From NCBI RefSeq assembly GCF_015207425.1, contig NZ_JADEWZ010000037.1:1-53410 (forward strand): DNA of 53,410 nt. The letters are read 5' to 3'. The position numbers and the translations under genes were made by a program. Source of the DNA: Lusitaniella coriacea LEGE 07157 (lineage in GTDB: Bacteria; Cyanobacteriota; Cyanobacteriia; Cyanobacteriales; Spirulinaceae). This document shows, one piece after another, positions 1 to 9,500 of this stretch; the stretch's first letter is position 1; every line of letters starts with the position of its first letter. Under the pieces are notes generated by a model, which searched no databases, was not told where the DNA came from, and saw only the letters and a list, made by a program, of their open reading frames with translations.

Positions 1-301
1 GCCAAGCTTTGCGGAATGTCCCATCGCCGTTGGAAAGAAAGGTTTCTAACATCCGATGGGTATCTGCTGAGGCAAAACTGCCTTTTTCTTGCCGCAGGAA
101 ATCGGTTTTTCCATCGCCGTTGAAATCGCCAACCAGAAGATCTGTGAAGTCGCCGTTCATGGCAAAGTCATCGCCTTGCCAAGCTTTGCGGAATGTCCCA
201 TCGCCGTTGGAAAGAAAGGTTTCTAACATCCGATGGGTATCTGCTGAGGCAAAACTGCCTTTTTCTTGCCGCAGGAAATCGGTTTTTCCATCGCCATTGA
301 A
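1..301 (-). repeat. Tandem 177-bp coding repeat in the subtilisin gene
   Basis: Two units start at 1 and 178, a period of 177 bp or 59 residues. The first roughly 120 bases of each are identical or nearly so; the units diverge only where the array ends near 300. Each unit encodes one FG-GAP-like blade with DFNGDGKTDF. More units probably lie beyond the left edge. Confidence 0.85.
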
Positions 302-2596
302 GTCAATCTTATTTCCCAAGGTCACATCAACGTTGAATGTCCCCAAAAAGTTTGCCAAGTTTAAGCGACCGCCACTCACTGTATTACCCTGTAAAGACGG
401 TTTTGCATCAACGGATGCTAGAATTTTTGCTTTAATCTGAGCGGGAGTCGCATTTGGGTTTTTCGATAATGCTAAAGCTACCGCTCCAGCAACGTGCGGT
501 GCAGCCATTGAAGTACCATTAAAGGATCTGTAGCGGTTCCCCGGTAATGTACTCAGAATACTGACACCTGGTGCGCCCAAATCTACGGTTTGTCGCCCAA
601 AGTTGGAAAATCCGGCTAAATTATCATTCTTATCCGTTGCAGCGACTGAGATAACATTGGGCAGATCGTAGTTAGAAGGGTAATAGGGCGAAAAATCGGT
701 GTTTTTGCCGTTATTTCCGGCAGCAGCTACAAAAACTGTACCAGAATCGTTGGCTCGCGCGATCGCGTCATTAAAGGCTTGAGAATAACCACCCCCGCCA
801 AAACTGGCATTGATGACATCTGCCCCCATGTTCACTGCATAATCAACTGCCCGAATTGCGCCACTTGTCGAACCGTAACCATTTGCACCTAAAAACTTCA
901 ACGCCATCAGGCTGGCGTTAGGGCTAACCCCCACAATCCCAATATTGTTGTTGCCTACTGCGCCAATCGTTCCAGCAACGTGAGTGCCGTGACCTTCGTC
1001 ATCCATTGGGTTACTGTCGTTATTCGCAAAGTCGTAGCCGTAGACATCATCTACAAAGCCATTACCATCATTATCAATCCCATCGCCTGCAATTTCACCG
1101 GGATTGCGCCACATATTTGCGGCTAAATCGGAATGGGTGTAATCAATTCCTGTATCAACTACAGCAACTTTAACCGAGTGACTCCCTATTGGACGCTGCC
1201 ATGCTTCCGGTGCATCAATATCTGCATCGGGGGTTCCTCCAGTTTGTCCGGTATTGTTTAATGCCCATTGTGCTGCATAACCTGGATCGGAGGTTTCAAT
1301 TGAGAGAACATAATTTAATTCTGTGGATTCAATGCTGCTATTCCCGACTAATGCCTGTTGAATTTGGGATAAATCTGTCTCTGGGGCAAATTTCCAAACC
1401 TGCCAAGAGCCTTGACTGTCAAGGTTTTCGGAATCAGTTACGCCAATCTCGGCGAAAAGGGTTTCTAACTCGCTGATTGGAGCGTCTGGATTAACATTAA
1501 CTAAAAGTTCGCCCGGAATATATTCTGACCCGGTTTGTGGGTCGATGAGAACTGGAAAATCGGGATCGGGGTCAGGCGTGACAGGCTGAGTTTCTTCAAT
1601 ATCGTCGATGGATTCAGCATACTCAACCAATTCTTGCCCAATATCCGTCCCTCGCCAATCATTATTAGGATTGACCACCTCATCTAAATCCACAGCCTCC
1701 CCGGTTGCGCCTCGAACCTGGAAGACAATATCGTTATAATCCTGGTCAGTCCAACCATCAGTACGCAAATCCTCCAGCGCAAAGGTATTACCATCTCCCG
1801 TCACATCGGCGATTTGTCCGATGTGGAAAGCATCATCGGGGTTGGCGGTGGAAAGGGAGAAGAGGGGGTGGAGTTTGGAGGGTAAATCTTCCCCGGCTTC
1901 CAAAAGATCGCTGATTCGCTGCACCGAACCGTTGGGAACGAGCATCACCGCAAAGTTATCGCCGGGATTCATCTGGACGGTGGTTACGCCTTGGTAGTCC
2001 CCGGAGTTGAAGTTTCCTTCGGGAAGCGTCCCGCTAAATCTTGCGCCTTCGGTGAGGTCGGAAATAACCACATGACCCATTTCTGAGTCGCTTAAAGCAC
2101 GTTGGGAGGCTTCGAGGATGAAGTCATGGAAGTCGTCGGGGTTGTTGAAGTCGAATCCGTCCATCCCTTCGAGGTTGAAGATTGCCAGTTCTCCTTCATA
2201 TCCACCACCGTCAAAGAGGAAATCAACGCTGACTTCGCCACTGTCTCCAACGGTGAAGACTCCTTGTTCAAAGACGGAGATTTTGTCGCTGAGGTTGTCG
2301 AGGGGGAGAAGGTCAAAATCAGAATCATCGGGGGGTGCATCGCTGTCGAAGAAGTCAACGGGTTCGATGTCTGCGTCGTCAATGAGGGGGTCTAAGATCG
2401 GTTCTGGAAGGTCTATATCGGCAATATCGGGTAAGTCAATGTCGCTTCCTCCAATATCGATACCGTCGTCTCCACCGTCTATATCGACTAAACCGGAGGG
2501 GGTAAGGATGGGTTCGAGGATGAAGGTTTGGTCGAATCCTTGTTGAGGTTTGCGTTGAGATTGAGAGAGTTTGAAGAATCGTTGAAATAGACGCAT
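1..2596 (-). CDS. Subtilisin-like S8 peptidase with DUF4114 and FG-GAP/VCBS repeats, C-terminus beyond the window
   Basis: The frame is open from an ATG at 2596 to the left edge, so the C-terminus is missing. No classical signal peptide is seen. An acidic N-terminal stretch is followed by a DUF4114-type module near residues 170-320 (DQDYNDIVFQVRG). The subtilisin domain carries the complete triad: Asp481 (VVDTGIDYTHSD), His536 (EGHGTHVAGT) and Ser696 (FNGTSMAAPHVAG). After residue about 770 come repeats with the calcium-loop-like motif DFNGDGKTDF, as in FG-GAP/VCBS beta-propellers. The first 38 residues and the DUF4114 region match the second subtilisin gene at 11114-14035, so the two are paralogues. 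Known members of this architecture are secreted or cell-surface proteases of cyanobacteria; the substrate is unknown. A GCATAAAA motif 145 nt upstream weakly resembles the local promoter motif. The family call is firm; the role is inferred. Confidence 0.9.
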   Translation of the reverse strand, partial: MRLFQRFFKLSQSQRKPQQGFDQTFILEPILTPSGLVDIDGGDDGIDIGGSDIDLPDIADIDLPEPILDPLIDDADIEPVDFFDSDAPPDDSDFDLLPLDNLSDKISVFEQGVFTVGDSGEVSVDFLFDGGGYEGELAIFNLEGMDGFDFNNPDDFHDFILEASQRALSDSEMGHVVISDLTEGARFSGTLPEGNFNSGDYQGVTTVQMNPGDNFAVMLVPNGSVQRISDLLEAGEDLPSKLHPLFSLSTANPDDAFHIGQIADVTGDGNTFALEDLRTDGWTDQDYNDIVFQVRGATGEAVDLDEVVNPNNDWRGTDIGQELVEYAESIDDIEETQPVTPDPDPDFPVLIDPQTGSEYIPGELLVNVNPDAPISELETLFAEIGVTDSENLDSQGSWQVWKFAPETDLSQIQQALVGNSSIESTELNYVLSIETSDPGYAAQWALNNTGQTGGTPDADIDAPEAWQRPIGSHSVKVAVVDTGIDYTHSDLAANMWRNPGEIAGDGIDNDGNGFVDDVYGYDFANNDSNPMDDEGHGTHVAGTIGAVGNNNIGIVGVSPNASLMALKFLGANGYGSTSGAIRAVDYAVNMGADVINASFGGGGYSQAFNDAIARANDSGTVFVAAAGNNGKNTDFSPYYPSNYDLPNVISVAATDKNDNLAGFSNFGRQTVDLGAPGVSILSTLPGNRYRSFNGTSMAAPHVAGAVALALSKNPNATPAQIKAKILASVDAKPSLQGNTVSGGRLNLANFLGTFNVDVTLGNKIDFNGDGKTDFLRQEKGSFASADTHRMLETFLSNGDGTFRKAWQGDDFAMNGDFTDLLVGDFNGDGKTDFLRQEKGSFASADTHRMLETFLSNGDGTFRKAW

Positions 2597-2914
2597 AAAG
2601 GTTTCTCGTCCTGGTTAAGCTGAATTTGCTAGAGGCTGGCAACTTAATCTTGGAAATAGCCCCGTTTTGATAGGGATTGAAGACTAAGCTGAGTTTTTGC
2701 TTCTATAAGGTTTTCTGTATTAGCGCAGGGGTTTTATGCGGGGGGTTCCAATCTTTACTAAAGCTTTAAGAAAAAGAAGGGTGTGTAGGGACTTAATGTT
2801 TGTTGTCTCAAGACTTTCGCGCTAAAAAGCTTGTTTTTAAAGATTGTGTGAAGGTGCGTTAAATTTCGGGCGCGATCGCGCGATTTTAATTACAACAATA
2901 AGGCGCAAGTAATT
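2597..2914. other. Intergenic region between the subtilisin and PEP-CTERM genes
   Basis: No gene was found in this stretch. It contains a HIP1 site near 2873 and, on the minus strand at 2728-2741, a CCGCATAAAACCCC motif. That motif resembles the candidate local promoter, but lies 145 nt from the subtilisin start and has no clear AAC element. Confidence 0.4.
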
Positions 2915-3778
2915 TCAATCGAGTTTACGGTAAAATTTCACGCGAGAACAAATTCCTATCAATCCTAATACCAATAAACCCATCATTGTACGAGGTTCGG
3001 GAACAGTAGAAGGCTTGGAAAGTGCTTCCATTTTAAAATCTGCTGTTTTGGTATTAAATGCGAGTTGAAGAGGGAAAGCGCTTGGGTCTTCTGTATCAAT
3101 GAGAGGATCGATCTCGGTCAAGGTAAATGAAGAAACACCACCTCCAAGTAAGGAGATAAAATCAACGTTTTCTCCGGGACTGAATTCTCCTAAAGTGGTA
3201 TCGTCAACGGAGATTTTGAATGAATTATCTTCATCAATTCCAATGGGGAAATCGAGAATTTCTGTAAACAGAGAATCGTCGAGCATGGTGTAGCAAGACC
3301 CATACGCAGTAGGTGGATCGAACCAATGACGGGAGGGAACATCTTCAAATATCCACTGTCCGGATTCAACAATTTGGGGCAGAATTGGGTTATCTTGAGT
3401 CCAACCAATATTTCTCCAATTTCGATCGCTATTGGCAAGTAAGGCACGAGAAGAAGATGCATGATAAATCCATCGATTGTTGCCGCTCATGACCGATACA
3501 ATCCAGCCATCTACTAATGCTTGGGTACAGATTTGACTGGGCGAGCCAAGTCCCATACATCCATTATTCCAAGTGACAGCATCGACACTGGTAATTTGTA
3601 ATTCTGATGTAGGAAAATTGGTGTCTGTTGCTGCTTGGTTTAAAACCCGTTGCGCGACAGAATCGGGAAAGGGATCTTGTCGAAAAGTCTGGGCATTTGT
3701 TGGATTAGAAAGAAAGAGGTTGATGTTGACAGAGAGGGTCGCGATCGCGCAAATTTGAAAAAGGGAATTGTATTTCAT
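2915..3778 (-). CDS. PEP-CTERM exosortase-target surface protein
   Basis: This 287-residue protein has an N-terminal signal peptide (hydrophobic residues 8-24, ending TNAQ). Its C-terminal sorting signal is VPEP near residue 260, a hydrophobic helix, then a basic tail (RVKFYRKLD). That is the PEP-CTERM tripartite signal, which an exosortase cleaves on export. Residues 35-115 carry a conserved-looking block with two Cys (NNGCMGLG and SQICTQ). Residues about 150-260 match a C-terminal domain of the second PEP-CTERM protein at 19531-20967 (LFTEILDFPIGID and LGEFSPGENVDF). A TGCATAAAAATC motif starts 59 nt upstream of the ATG and resembles the island's promoter motif. No exosortase is in the window. 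Function is probably cell-surface or extracellular matrix, inferred only. Confidence 0.85.
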   Translation of the reverse strand: MKYNSLFQICAIATLSVNINLFLSNPTNAQTFRQDPFPDSVAQRVLNQAATDTNFPTSELQITSVDAVTWNNGCMGLGSPSQICTQALVDGWIVSVMSGNNRWIYHASSSRALLANSDRNWRNIGWTQDNPILPQIVESGQWIFEDVPSRHWFDPPTAYGSCYTMLDDSLFTEILDFPIGIDEDNSFKISVDDTTLGEFSPGENVDFISLLGGGVSSFTLTEIDPLIDTEDPSAFPLQLAFNTKTADFKMEALSKPSTVPEPRTMMGLLVLGLIGICSRVKFYRKLD

Positions 3779-3825
3779 TAATCTTGCTCTTTTCAGGCTC
3801 TATCCTTTTATCGGGACAAAAGCAA

Positions 3826-3837
3826 GATTTTTATGCA
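3826..3837 (-). promoter_or_regulatory. Weak copy of the CGTAAAA-type promoter motif
   Basis: TGCATAAAAATC lies 48-59 nt upstream of the PEP-CTERM gene start. It differs from the stronger copies by one base in the core (CATAAAA) and lacks a clear AAC element 15-16 nt upstream. Assignment is tentative. Confidence 0.3.
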
Positions 3838-3929
3838 GGGGTTGAAATTTTTTTTGCGTGTAGTTGGGAAAAAAGAGCGAAATATCTTCTTCCTCAACAC
3901 TTGCAGCCTATTGCATCCTGAATTTTTTT

Positions 3930-3956
3930 GTAACGATTTTGTTGCGTTGCGTAAAA
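3930..3956 (+). promoter_or_regulatory. Candidate ECF-like promoter upstream of the first sigma factor gene
   Basis: GTAAC (3930-3934) and CGTAAAA (3950-3956) are separated by 15 nt. The 14-mer TGCGTAAAATCTCC at 3948-3961 also occurs exactly upstream of the second haemagglutinin gene. The AAC plus CGT pattern resembles promoters of ECF-type sigma factors. It would imply a leader of about 180 nt, or about 125 nt if translation starts at the upstream TTG. Confidence 0.45.
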
Positions 3957-4135
3957 TCTCCTAGCAATTCTCGAAACCAAGAATAGAAGGAATCAATCCC
4001 CTTTACCCTTGAGGGAATTGAGGTGCGTTGCTCGATTTTAGGAAAAATTTGCGCATTAGCGCGGATTAAAACGATCTTGTTTTGGGCATTCTATCCCTAG
4101 AAACCCAAATTCAACAACGGGATTATCCTAAGACG

Positions 4136-4822
4136 ATGCAACGCCAATTAAATTCTATTCAACCCCCAATCATGCAGGAATTCGATGCACGCTTAAAAAA
4201 ATTGGCTCTGGAGGCGCAGCAGCACCCCCCGAAGTCTCGAAACCGTCAAAAGGTGCTGAGTCAACTGGTTACTGAGATTCAAAGCGCGCGCAACCTCGTG
4301 CGACCCTTTCGCGGAACATTTCGCCACCACTATCGGGAAATTTACGAGGAAGCAAAACATCGGCTATTCTGCCATATTTGCGAAAAAATAGAGCAGTACG
4401 ATCCCAAACGTGAAGTGATGCAATGGGTTAATTTTCTCTTGCGCAAGCGATTTTTCGTTGAGGCGTGTCGCGAAAAATTTCCCCAGTATCGGGTCAAAGC
4501 AAAGACACAAGAAGAGACAAAATGGGTGAATTTAGATGCCTTAGAGGAGGGACAGTTGAGTTTGATGATGCCACAAGAAACGCCCTCTTTATCAGAAGAA
4601 ATCCTGCAATGTTTGGAAGAAGATCCAGAAGGATTGTTTAAGCAAACTTATACCATTAAACCCGAAGCGAGTTTTTACGCGATCGCGCAACGCCGACTCA
4701 ACGGTTACCGATGGAATGAAATTTCCGCAGAATTCGACCTTCCCGTCTCCACCCTCAGCAGCTTTTATCTACGCGCTCAAACCAAGTTTGCCTCAAAGTT
4801 TCAAGAATATTTATCCTCCTAA
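4136..4822 (+). CDS. Sigma-70-like alternative sigma factor, copy 1
   Basis: This 228-residue protein resembles a small cyanobacterial sigma-70-like family. The middle (EIYEEAKHRL, then KIEQYDP and QWVNFLLRKRF) looks like a diverged region 2. The C-terminus (YRWNEISAEFDLPVSTLSSFY) is a region-4-like helix-turn-helix. It is a clear paralogue of the protein at 21649-22293, including the shared PVSTLSSFY motif. I chose the ATG at 4136. An upstream in-frame TTG at 4082 would add 18 residues, and the ATG at 4172 aligns best with the paralogue's start. The gene lies 29 nt before a DUF1822 gene, probably in one operon. A candidate ECF-like promoter at 3930-3956 is shared with haemagglutinin and protease genes, suggesting autoregulation. 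Sigma activity itself is inferred. Confidence 0.75.
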   Translation: MQRQLNSIQPPIMQEFDARLKKLALEAQQHPPKSRNRQKVLSQLVTEIQSARNLVRPFRGTFRHHYREIYEEAKHRLFCHICEKIEQYDPKREVMQWVNFLLRKRFFVEACREKFPQYRVKAKTQEETKWVNLDALEEGQLSLMMPQETPSLSEEILQCLEEDPEGLFKQTYTIKPEASFYAIAQRRLNGYRWNEISAEFDLPVSTLSSFYLRAQTKFASKFQEYLSS

Positions 4823-4851
4823 TTCACCTCAATTGAAAGCAGCGAAGTATC

Positions 4852-5781
4852 ATGATTACCATCACAGAAGAACAATTGATGTTTACCGTTCCCCTCACCC
4901 TAGAGGCGCACAAAATCGCCCAACAGTTCTATCGTCACCAGTCGCGTGCGGACAAAGCCAAGCAGGTGTATCTCAACACCCTAGCGGTTTACGCAGCGAA
5001 CTATTACTTGCAATGCTTGGGATTTAAAACCAATATTGAAGCGGGTGACAGTTGGAACCCCCTGCTGCAAACCCTAAGCGACACAGCCGATTTAATCGTC
5101 ACCGATTGGGGTAAATTGGAATGTCGTCCTGTACTCCCCGATGCAGAAGTTTGTCACATCCCCCCAGAGGCTTGGGAAGAAAGACGGGGATATCTCGCCG
5201 TGCAGTTCAACCGAGAACTAACAGAAGCGAAAATATTGGGGTTTATTCCCGAAACGAATCGAGAAATCGTTTCTTTATCTCAATTTCGCTCCTTAGAAGC
5301 GCTAATCGACCATTTACACGAACCTTCTCGCCAGAGCGCCCCTGTTCGCCTCAGTCAATGGCTGCAAGGGATTGTTGATGCGGGGTGGGAAACCCTTGAC
5401 ACTCTCCTGCAACCGCAACACCCCGAACTTGCCTTCAATTTTAGAAGTAATGGGGTGCGCGATCGCGCGAAGGTCATTCAACGAGGAAAATTATTGCACT
5501 TTGAAAATGCTCAACAACAAGTCGCGTTATTGGTTAGCATTCATCCCCCCAATGAGTCAGAAGTGCAGATTGTTGTAGAAGTCTGTTCCATTGACGAACA
5601 AACCCATCTTCCTCCCAACTTGCAGTTAATGATTCTCGACGAAAACGGCGAGGCGGTAATGCACGCTATTTCGCGCAGTACTCCAAGCATTCAGTTGGAA
5701 TTTAGCGGCGAAATAGGGGAGTCGTTTGCCGTTAAAGTCATGCTAGATGACGATTATCTTCTTGAACCATTCGCGATTTAA
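4852..5781 (+). CDS. DUF1822 family protein, copy 1
   Basis: This 309-residue protein has no signal peptide or membrane segment, so it is probably cytoplasmic. Conserved blocks shared with the paralogue at 22483-23409 are FTVPLT near the start, LAVYAANYYL near residue 45, LSQWLQGIVDAGWET near residue 170, and LQLMILDENGE near residue 260. DUF1822 proteins are cyanobacterial and of unknown function, often encoded beside CHASE2/CHAT proteins. This copy follows a sigma-like gene by 29 nt but has no CHAT gene next to it. The repeated pairing with a sigma-like gene suggests a partner or regulator of that factor, for example an anti-sigma protein. That is inference, not seen in the sequence. Confidence 0.85.
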   Translation: MITITEEQLMFTVPLTLEAHKIAQQFYRHQSRADKAKQVYLNTLAVYAANYYLQCLGFKTNIEAGDSWNPLLQTLSDTADLIVTDWGKLECRPVLPDAEVCHIPPEAWEERRGYLAVQFNRELTEAKILGFIPETNREIVSLSQFRSLEALIDHLHEPSRQSAPVRLSQWLQGIVDAGWETLDTLLQPQHPELAFNFRSNGVRDRAKVIQRGKLLHFENAQQQVALLVSIHPPNESEVQIVVEVCSIDEQTHLPPNLQLMILDENGEAVMHAISRSTPSIQLEFSGEIGESFAVKVMLDDDYLLEPFAI

Positions 5782-5815
5782 GCGATAACCAAAATTGTCA
5801 TAATTGAGAAATTTA

Positions 5816-6334
5816 ATGCCTGAAACATCCAACTTTCAAATTGTCAAACTACAACCCGAACGGTGGCAAGAGTTTAGAGCATTACGACTAGAAGCCTTAA
5901 AGCTTCATCCCCAAACGTTTGTCTCCCTTTTTGAAGAAGAAGTTGAATTCAGTCCATCCCAATGGCAAGATTTCCTGACTCAAGACAAGTATGAATACTT
6001 GTTCGTGCAGGATAACCGTCAAAACAATCTAGTTGGAATGGGAGCCTTAGTCTGGCATCCCGGAAAAAAATACACTCACATGGCAGAGCTTGGCTCCGTG
6101 TTCATAAAAGCTGAGTTTAGACGACAAAAAGCTTTTACTCAGCTTTTACATTCCTTAGAAGAAGTCGGCAAGAAACGTGGCGTAGAGAAACTAATTAGTT
6201 ATTGCGGCAAACGTAATATTGCTTCAGTTTCAGCTTACTTAAGTAATGGTTTCGAGATTGTCGGAAATCTGAGCAAGCAAATGAAAAATAATGGAGAATA
6301 TTTTGATGAATATCTGTTAGAAAAATTTCTTTGA
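5816..6334 (+). CDS. GNAT family N-acetyltransferase
   Basis: The 172-residue protein has GNAT topology: an N-terminal LRLEALKLHP helix, a central strand (LVGMGALVWHP), then LGSVFIKAEFRRQKAFTQLL as motif A of the acetyl-CoA site, and a C-terminal SAYLSNGFEIVG block. The pyrophosphate-binding loop reads RRQKAF rather than the usual R/Q-x-x-G-x-G/A, so it is degenerate. The ATG at 5816 was chosen over an upstream TTG at 5804. It lies 34 nt after the DUF1822 gene on the same strand and may be co-transcribed. The acceptor substrate is unknown. Confidence 0.8.
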   Translation: MPETSNFQIVKLQPERWQEFRALRLEALKLHPQTFVSLFEEEVEFSPSQWQDFLTQDKYEYLFVQDNRQNNLVGMGALVWHPGKKYTHMAELGSVFIKAEFRRQKAFTQLLHSLEEVGKKRGVEKLISYCGKRNIASVSAYLSNGFEIVGNLSKQMKNNGEYFDEYLLEKFL

Positions 6335-6486
6335 TTTTTAGTGTTGCCTTTTCAGGATGTGCGGATTAACCAAGTTTCTCCCTTTCTTCGTCGGCGTGGG
6401 GTTGTCCCCTCTGCTCCCCTGCTTCGCCGTCAGACGCTGATGACTGTTGGCTGATAACTGAACAAGCGCCCTTTCCCATGAGATAA

Positions 6487-6514
6487 TAAACTTTGTCTGC
6501 AAAAGTACGTAAAA
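6487..6514 (+). promoter_or_regulatory. Candidate ECF-like promoter of haemagglutinin gene 1
   Basis: TAAAC (6487-6491) is followed after 16 nt by CGTAAAA (6508-6514), 60 nt before the ATG. Spacing and distance match those of the second haemagglutinin gene. The -35 element is weaker than in the other copies. Confidence 0.45.
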
Positions 6515-6574
6515 TCACTTAACTTTTCCGCGATCGCGCAGCAAAAGCTTAACTCATTTGGGGATGAAGCAGCA

Positions 6575-9500
6575 ATGGTGCAGAAACCTGTAGGAAAGCG
6601 AACTTGGGTACATTTGTGTCTTTTAGGAAGCGTACTATTCGGATTCGGAAGCAGACGCGCCGTTGCGCAAATACTCCCCGATAACACCTTGGGGAACGAA
6701 AGCTCAACCCTCACCCCCAACGCAACCATCACAGGCGGTGCAACACGCGGTTCCAACCTCTTCCACAGCTTCTCTGAATTCAACATCAACAACGGACAAA
6801 GCGTTTACTTCACCAACCCCACAGGCATCGCCAACATCCTCACCCGCGTCACCGGAGGTAACCCCTCCAACATCCTCGGAACCTTGGGAGTCAACGGAAC
6901 GGCAAACCTCTTCCTCCTCAACCCCAACGGCATCTTTTTTGGCCCCAATTCCCAACTCGACATCCGAGGTTCCTTCATTGCCACAACCGCCGACAGCATC
7001 CTGTTTGACAACGGTTTCGTCTTCAGTGCAGCCAACCCCCAAAACCCATCTTTACTAACCGTCAGCGTCCCCCTAGGGTTGCAGTACGGCACAAACAACA
7101 CTGGAATTATTACCAACCGAGGCAATCTCGCTGTTGGGGGAAACTTAACGTTAAATGCCACCCAACTGGACTTGCAGGGAACCCTACAATCTGGAGGCGA
7201 TTTAACCCTCCAGGGAACCGACACCGTAACCATTCGCGACACAACAACGACTCCCTTTATCGCAGCAGCAGGGGGAAAATTAGTCGTTCAAGGAAACCAA
7301 TTTCTCGACATCTTCGCCTTGAATCACCCCGATAGCGGCTTCTTTTCTGGGGGAGAGATGGTGTTGCGCAGTGATGATGCGGTGAGTGGGGACGCATACT
7401 ATTGGAGTGGAGGCAATTTTCGCATCGAGCAGTTGGATGGCAATTTGGGGGATTTATACAGTCCTTACGATCCAATTATTCTCGCGGGTGGGGATGTGAG
7501 CTTAGGGAACTACACCGGTCTCTCATTACACATCATCGCTGGGGGAAGTGTCACGATTACAGGAAATATCATAATTACCGGAGCAGACACCTTAGCCAAT
7601 TCTCTTCAAGAAACCGTTACTTTATCGAATGGAAATACCGTAACAATAGATGGAAATGCTCGACCAACACTCGATATACGAGCTGGAACAACGGCTGTTG
7701 GAGCGCCCCTTGGCTGTACGGGATGTCCGCCAACTCCAGCAGGACTAATGCTAGGAGGAGTACCCAATAGTGCAGATATTACGATCGATGGAAATATTTC
7801 TATTACGCAACCCGACGGCTTAGTATTATTCACAAATAACGATCGGTCAAATGGATTAGCTGGAAATATTAATGTTAATGGATCGATTCGTACTTCTAGT
7901 GGAGCGGGAAATAGTGGCGATGTTTATGTTGATTCGAGAGGAAATTTAACATTTGCGGGCAACGGTTCTATCGATTCATCTGTCTTTTTTCCTACAGGAA
8001 CGGGCGGAAATATCACGCTGTTATCCCAAGGTAACATTTCTCTTGAGAACCCAAATAACACAATCTTAAGTACGACCACTGGTGATGGTAAAGCTGGAGA
8101 TATTAACATTAATGCGCGATCGATATTGTTGTCGGGTAGTTCAAGAATAAGTACTTTTACTTTCGGTGGCGGTCAAGGGGGAGACGTTAATATCATCGCT
8201 TCCGATTTGGTCAGGCTTGTCGGCAATCCTCCTAACAGCCCAACTGATGATAGTGCTATCATTGCAGCCACTAACGGTTCTGGTAATTCAGGCAGCGTGA
8301 CGATAAAAACAAAGCGCTTCATCGCTCAGGATGGGGGTTTTATCTTTACAAGGACTTTGAATTCAGGACGAGGTGGTGATACAACGATTATTGCTGATGA
8401 TTCAGTTGAAATCTTTGGCGCTCCAGTGCGCGATCGCGAAAGTGGTTTGTTTGCAGGCAGTCAAGGAGATGGAGTCGCAGGCGATATCAGAATTGAAACG
8501 GGACGTTTGCTAGTTAAAGAAGGCGGACAAGTTGCCAATGATAATTCCCGTGGAACCCTTGGTTCATCTGGCAATATTACAATTTCAGCAAGAGATTCGG
8601 TTGAGGTAATCAGCGTTCCTCCCTATGTTGGCGGTAAACCCACAGGAATTTTTACGTTTACACTAAACGATCGAGATGCTGGCGATCTGAGAATTGATAC
8701 CAAACGCTTCGTCGTGCGGGATGGAGCATCCATTTCTACCACAACAACTGAAGGTGCGGGGAATGCAGGAGATTTAATCCTCAACGCATCCGAATCAATT
8801 CAAATCTCCGGTGTATCGCCAGTGGAGCCTAACCGTCTCAGTCGAGTTCGCACCTTGACCACGACTAGCGGAGAGGCAGGGAATTTAACACTAACGACGG
8901 GGAAACTTTTAGTAGAAACAGGGGGCTTTATCTCTGCTGCCACCTCTAGTACGGGTTCTGCCGGAACTTTAACTGTTAATGCGACGGACTTGATAGAAGT
9001 GGTAGGGGTTTCTACTGATGGACAGAACCAAAGTCAGCTCTTTTTTGATTCTTCAGGAACGGGTGCTGCGGGAGTTTTGAATATTAATACCGGACGATTG
9101 CAAGTTAGAGATGGCGGTAAAGTTTCAGCCGCAACCTCTGGTGCGGGGTCGGGGGGATTGCTGCAAGTCAATGCTGCGGACTCCGTACAAGTTACAGGAA
9201 GCTCTGCGGACGGTCAATTTGTCAGTAGTTTGTTTTTCGACAGTAGCGGTGCGGGTAATGCTGGAACCCTCAGAATTAATACCGATCAACTACTCGTTCA
9301 AAATGGGGGGAACGTCTCTGCGGGAACGTCTGCGTCGGGACAGGGAGGCATTTTAGAAGTGAATGCTTTTCGTTCGGTTGAAGTCGTCGGTACGTCTGCC
9401 AATGGTCAAAACCAAAGCAGATTGTTCTTTGATTCCTCTAGTACTGGCGATGCGGGAACATTGAGTATCGATACGCGACAGTTGCTCGTTCGAGATGGAG

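Noticed and set aside
9-440. Plus-strand open frame with an internal repeat at the left edge
   Set aside because: It is the antisense of the 177-bp FG-GAP repeats of the subtilisin gene, whose minus-strand frame carries clear motifs.
4082-4135. TTG start for the first sigma factor
   Set aside because: The extra 18 residues have no counterpart in the paralogue, and ATG codons lie downstream at 4136 and 4172.
6704-7042. Antisense open frames within the haemagglutinin genes (also 15245-15649)
   Set aside because: They are shadows of the high Asn/Gly/Thr coding strand, repeated in both paralogues for that reason, with no domain-like sequence.
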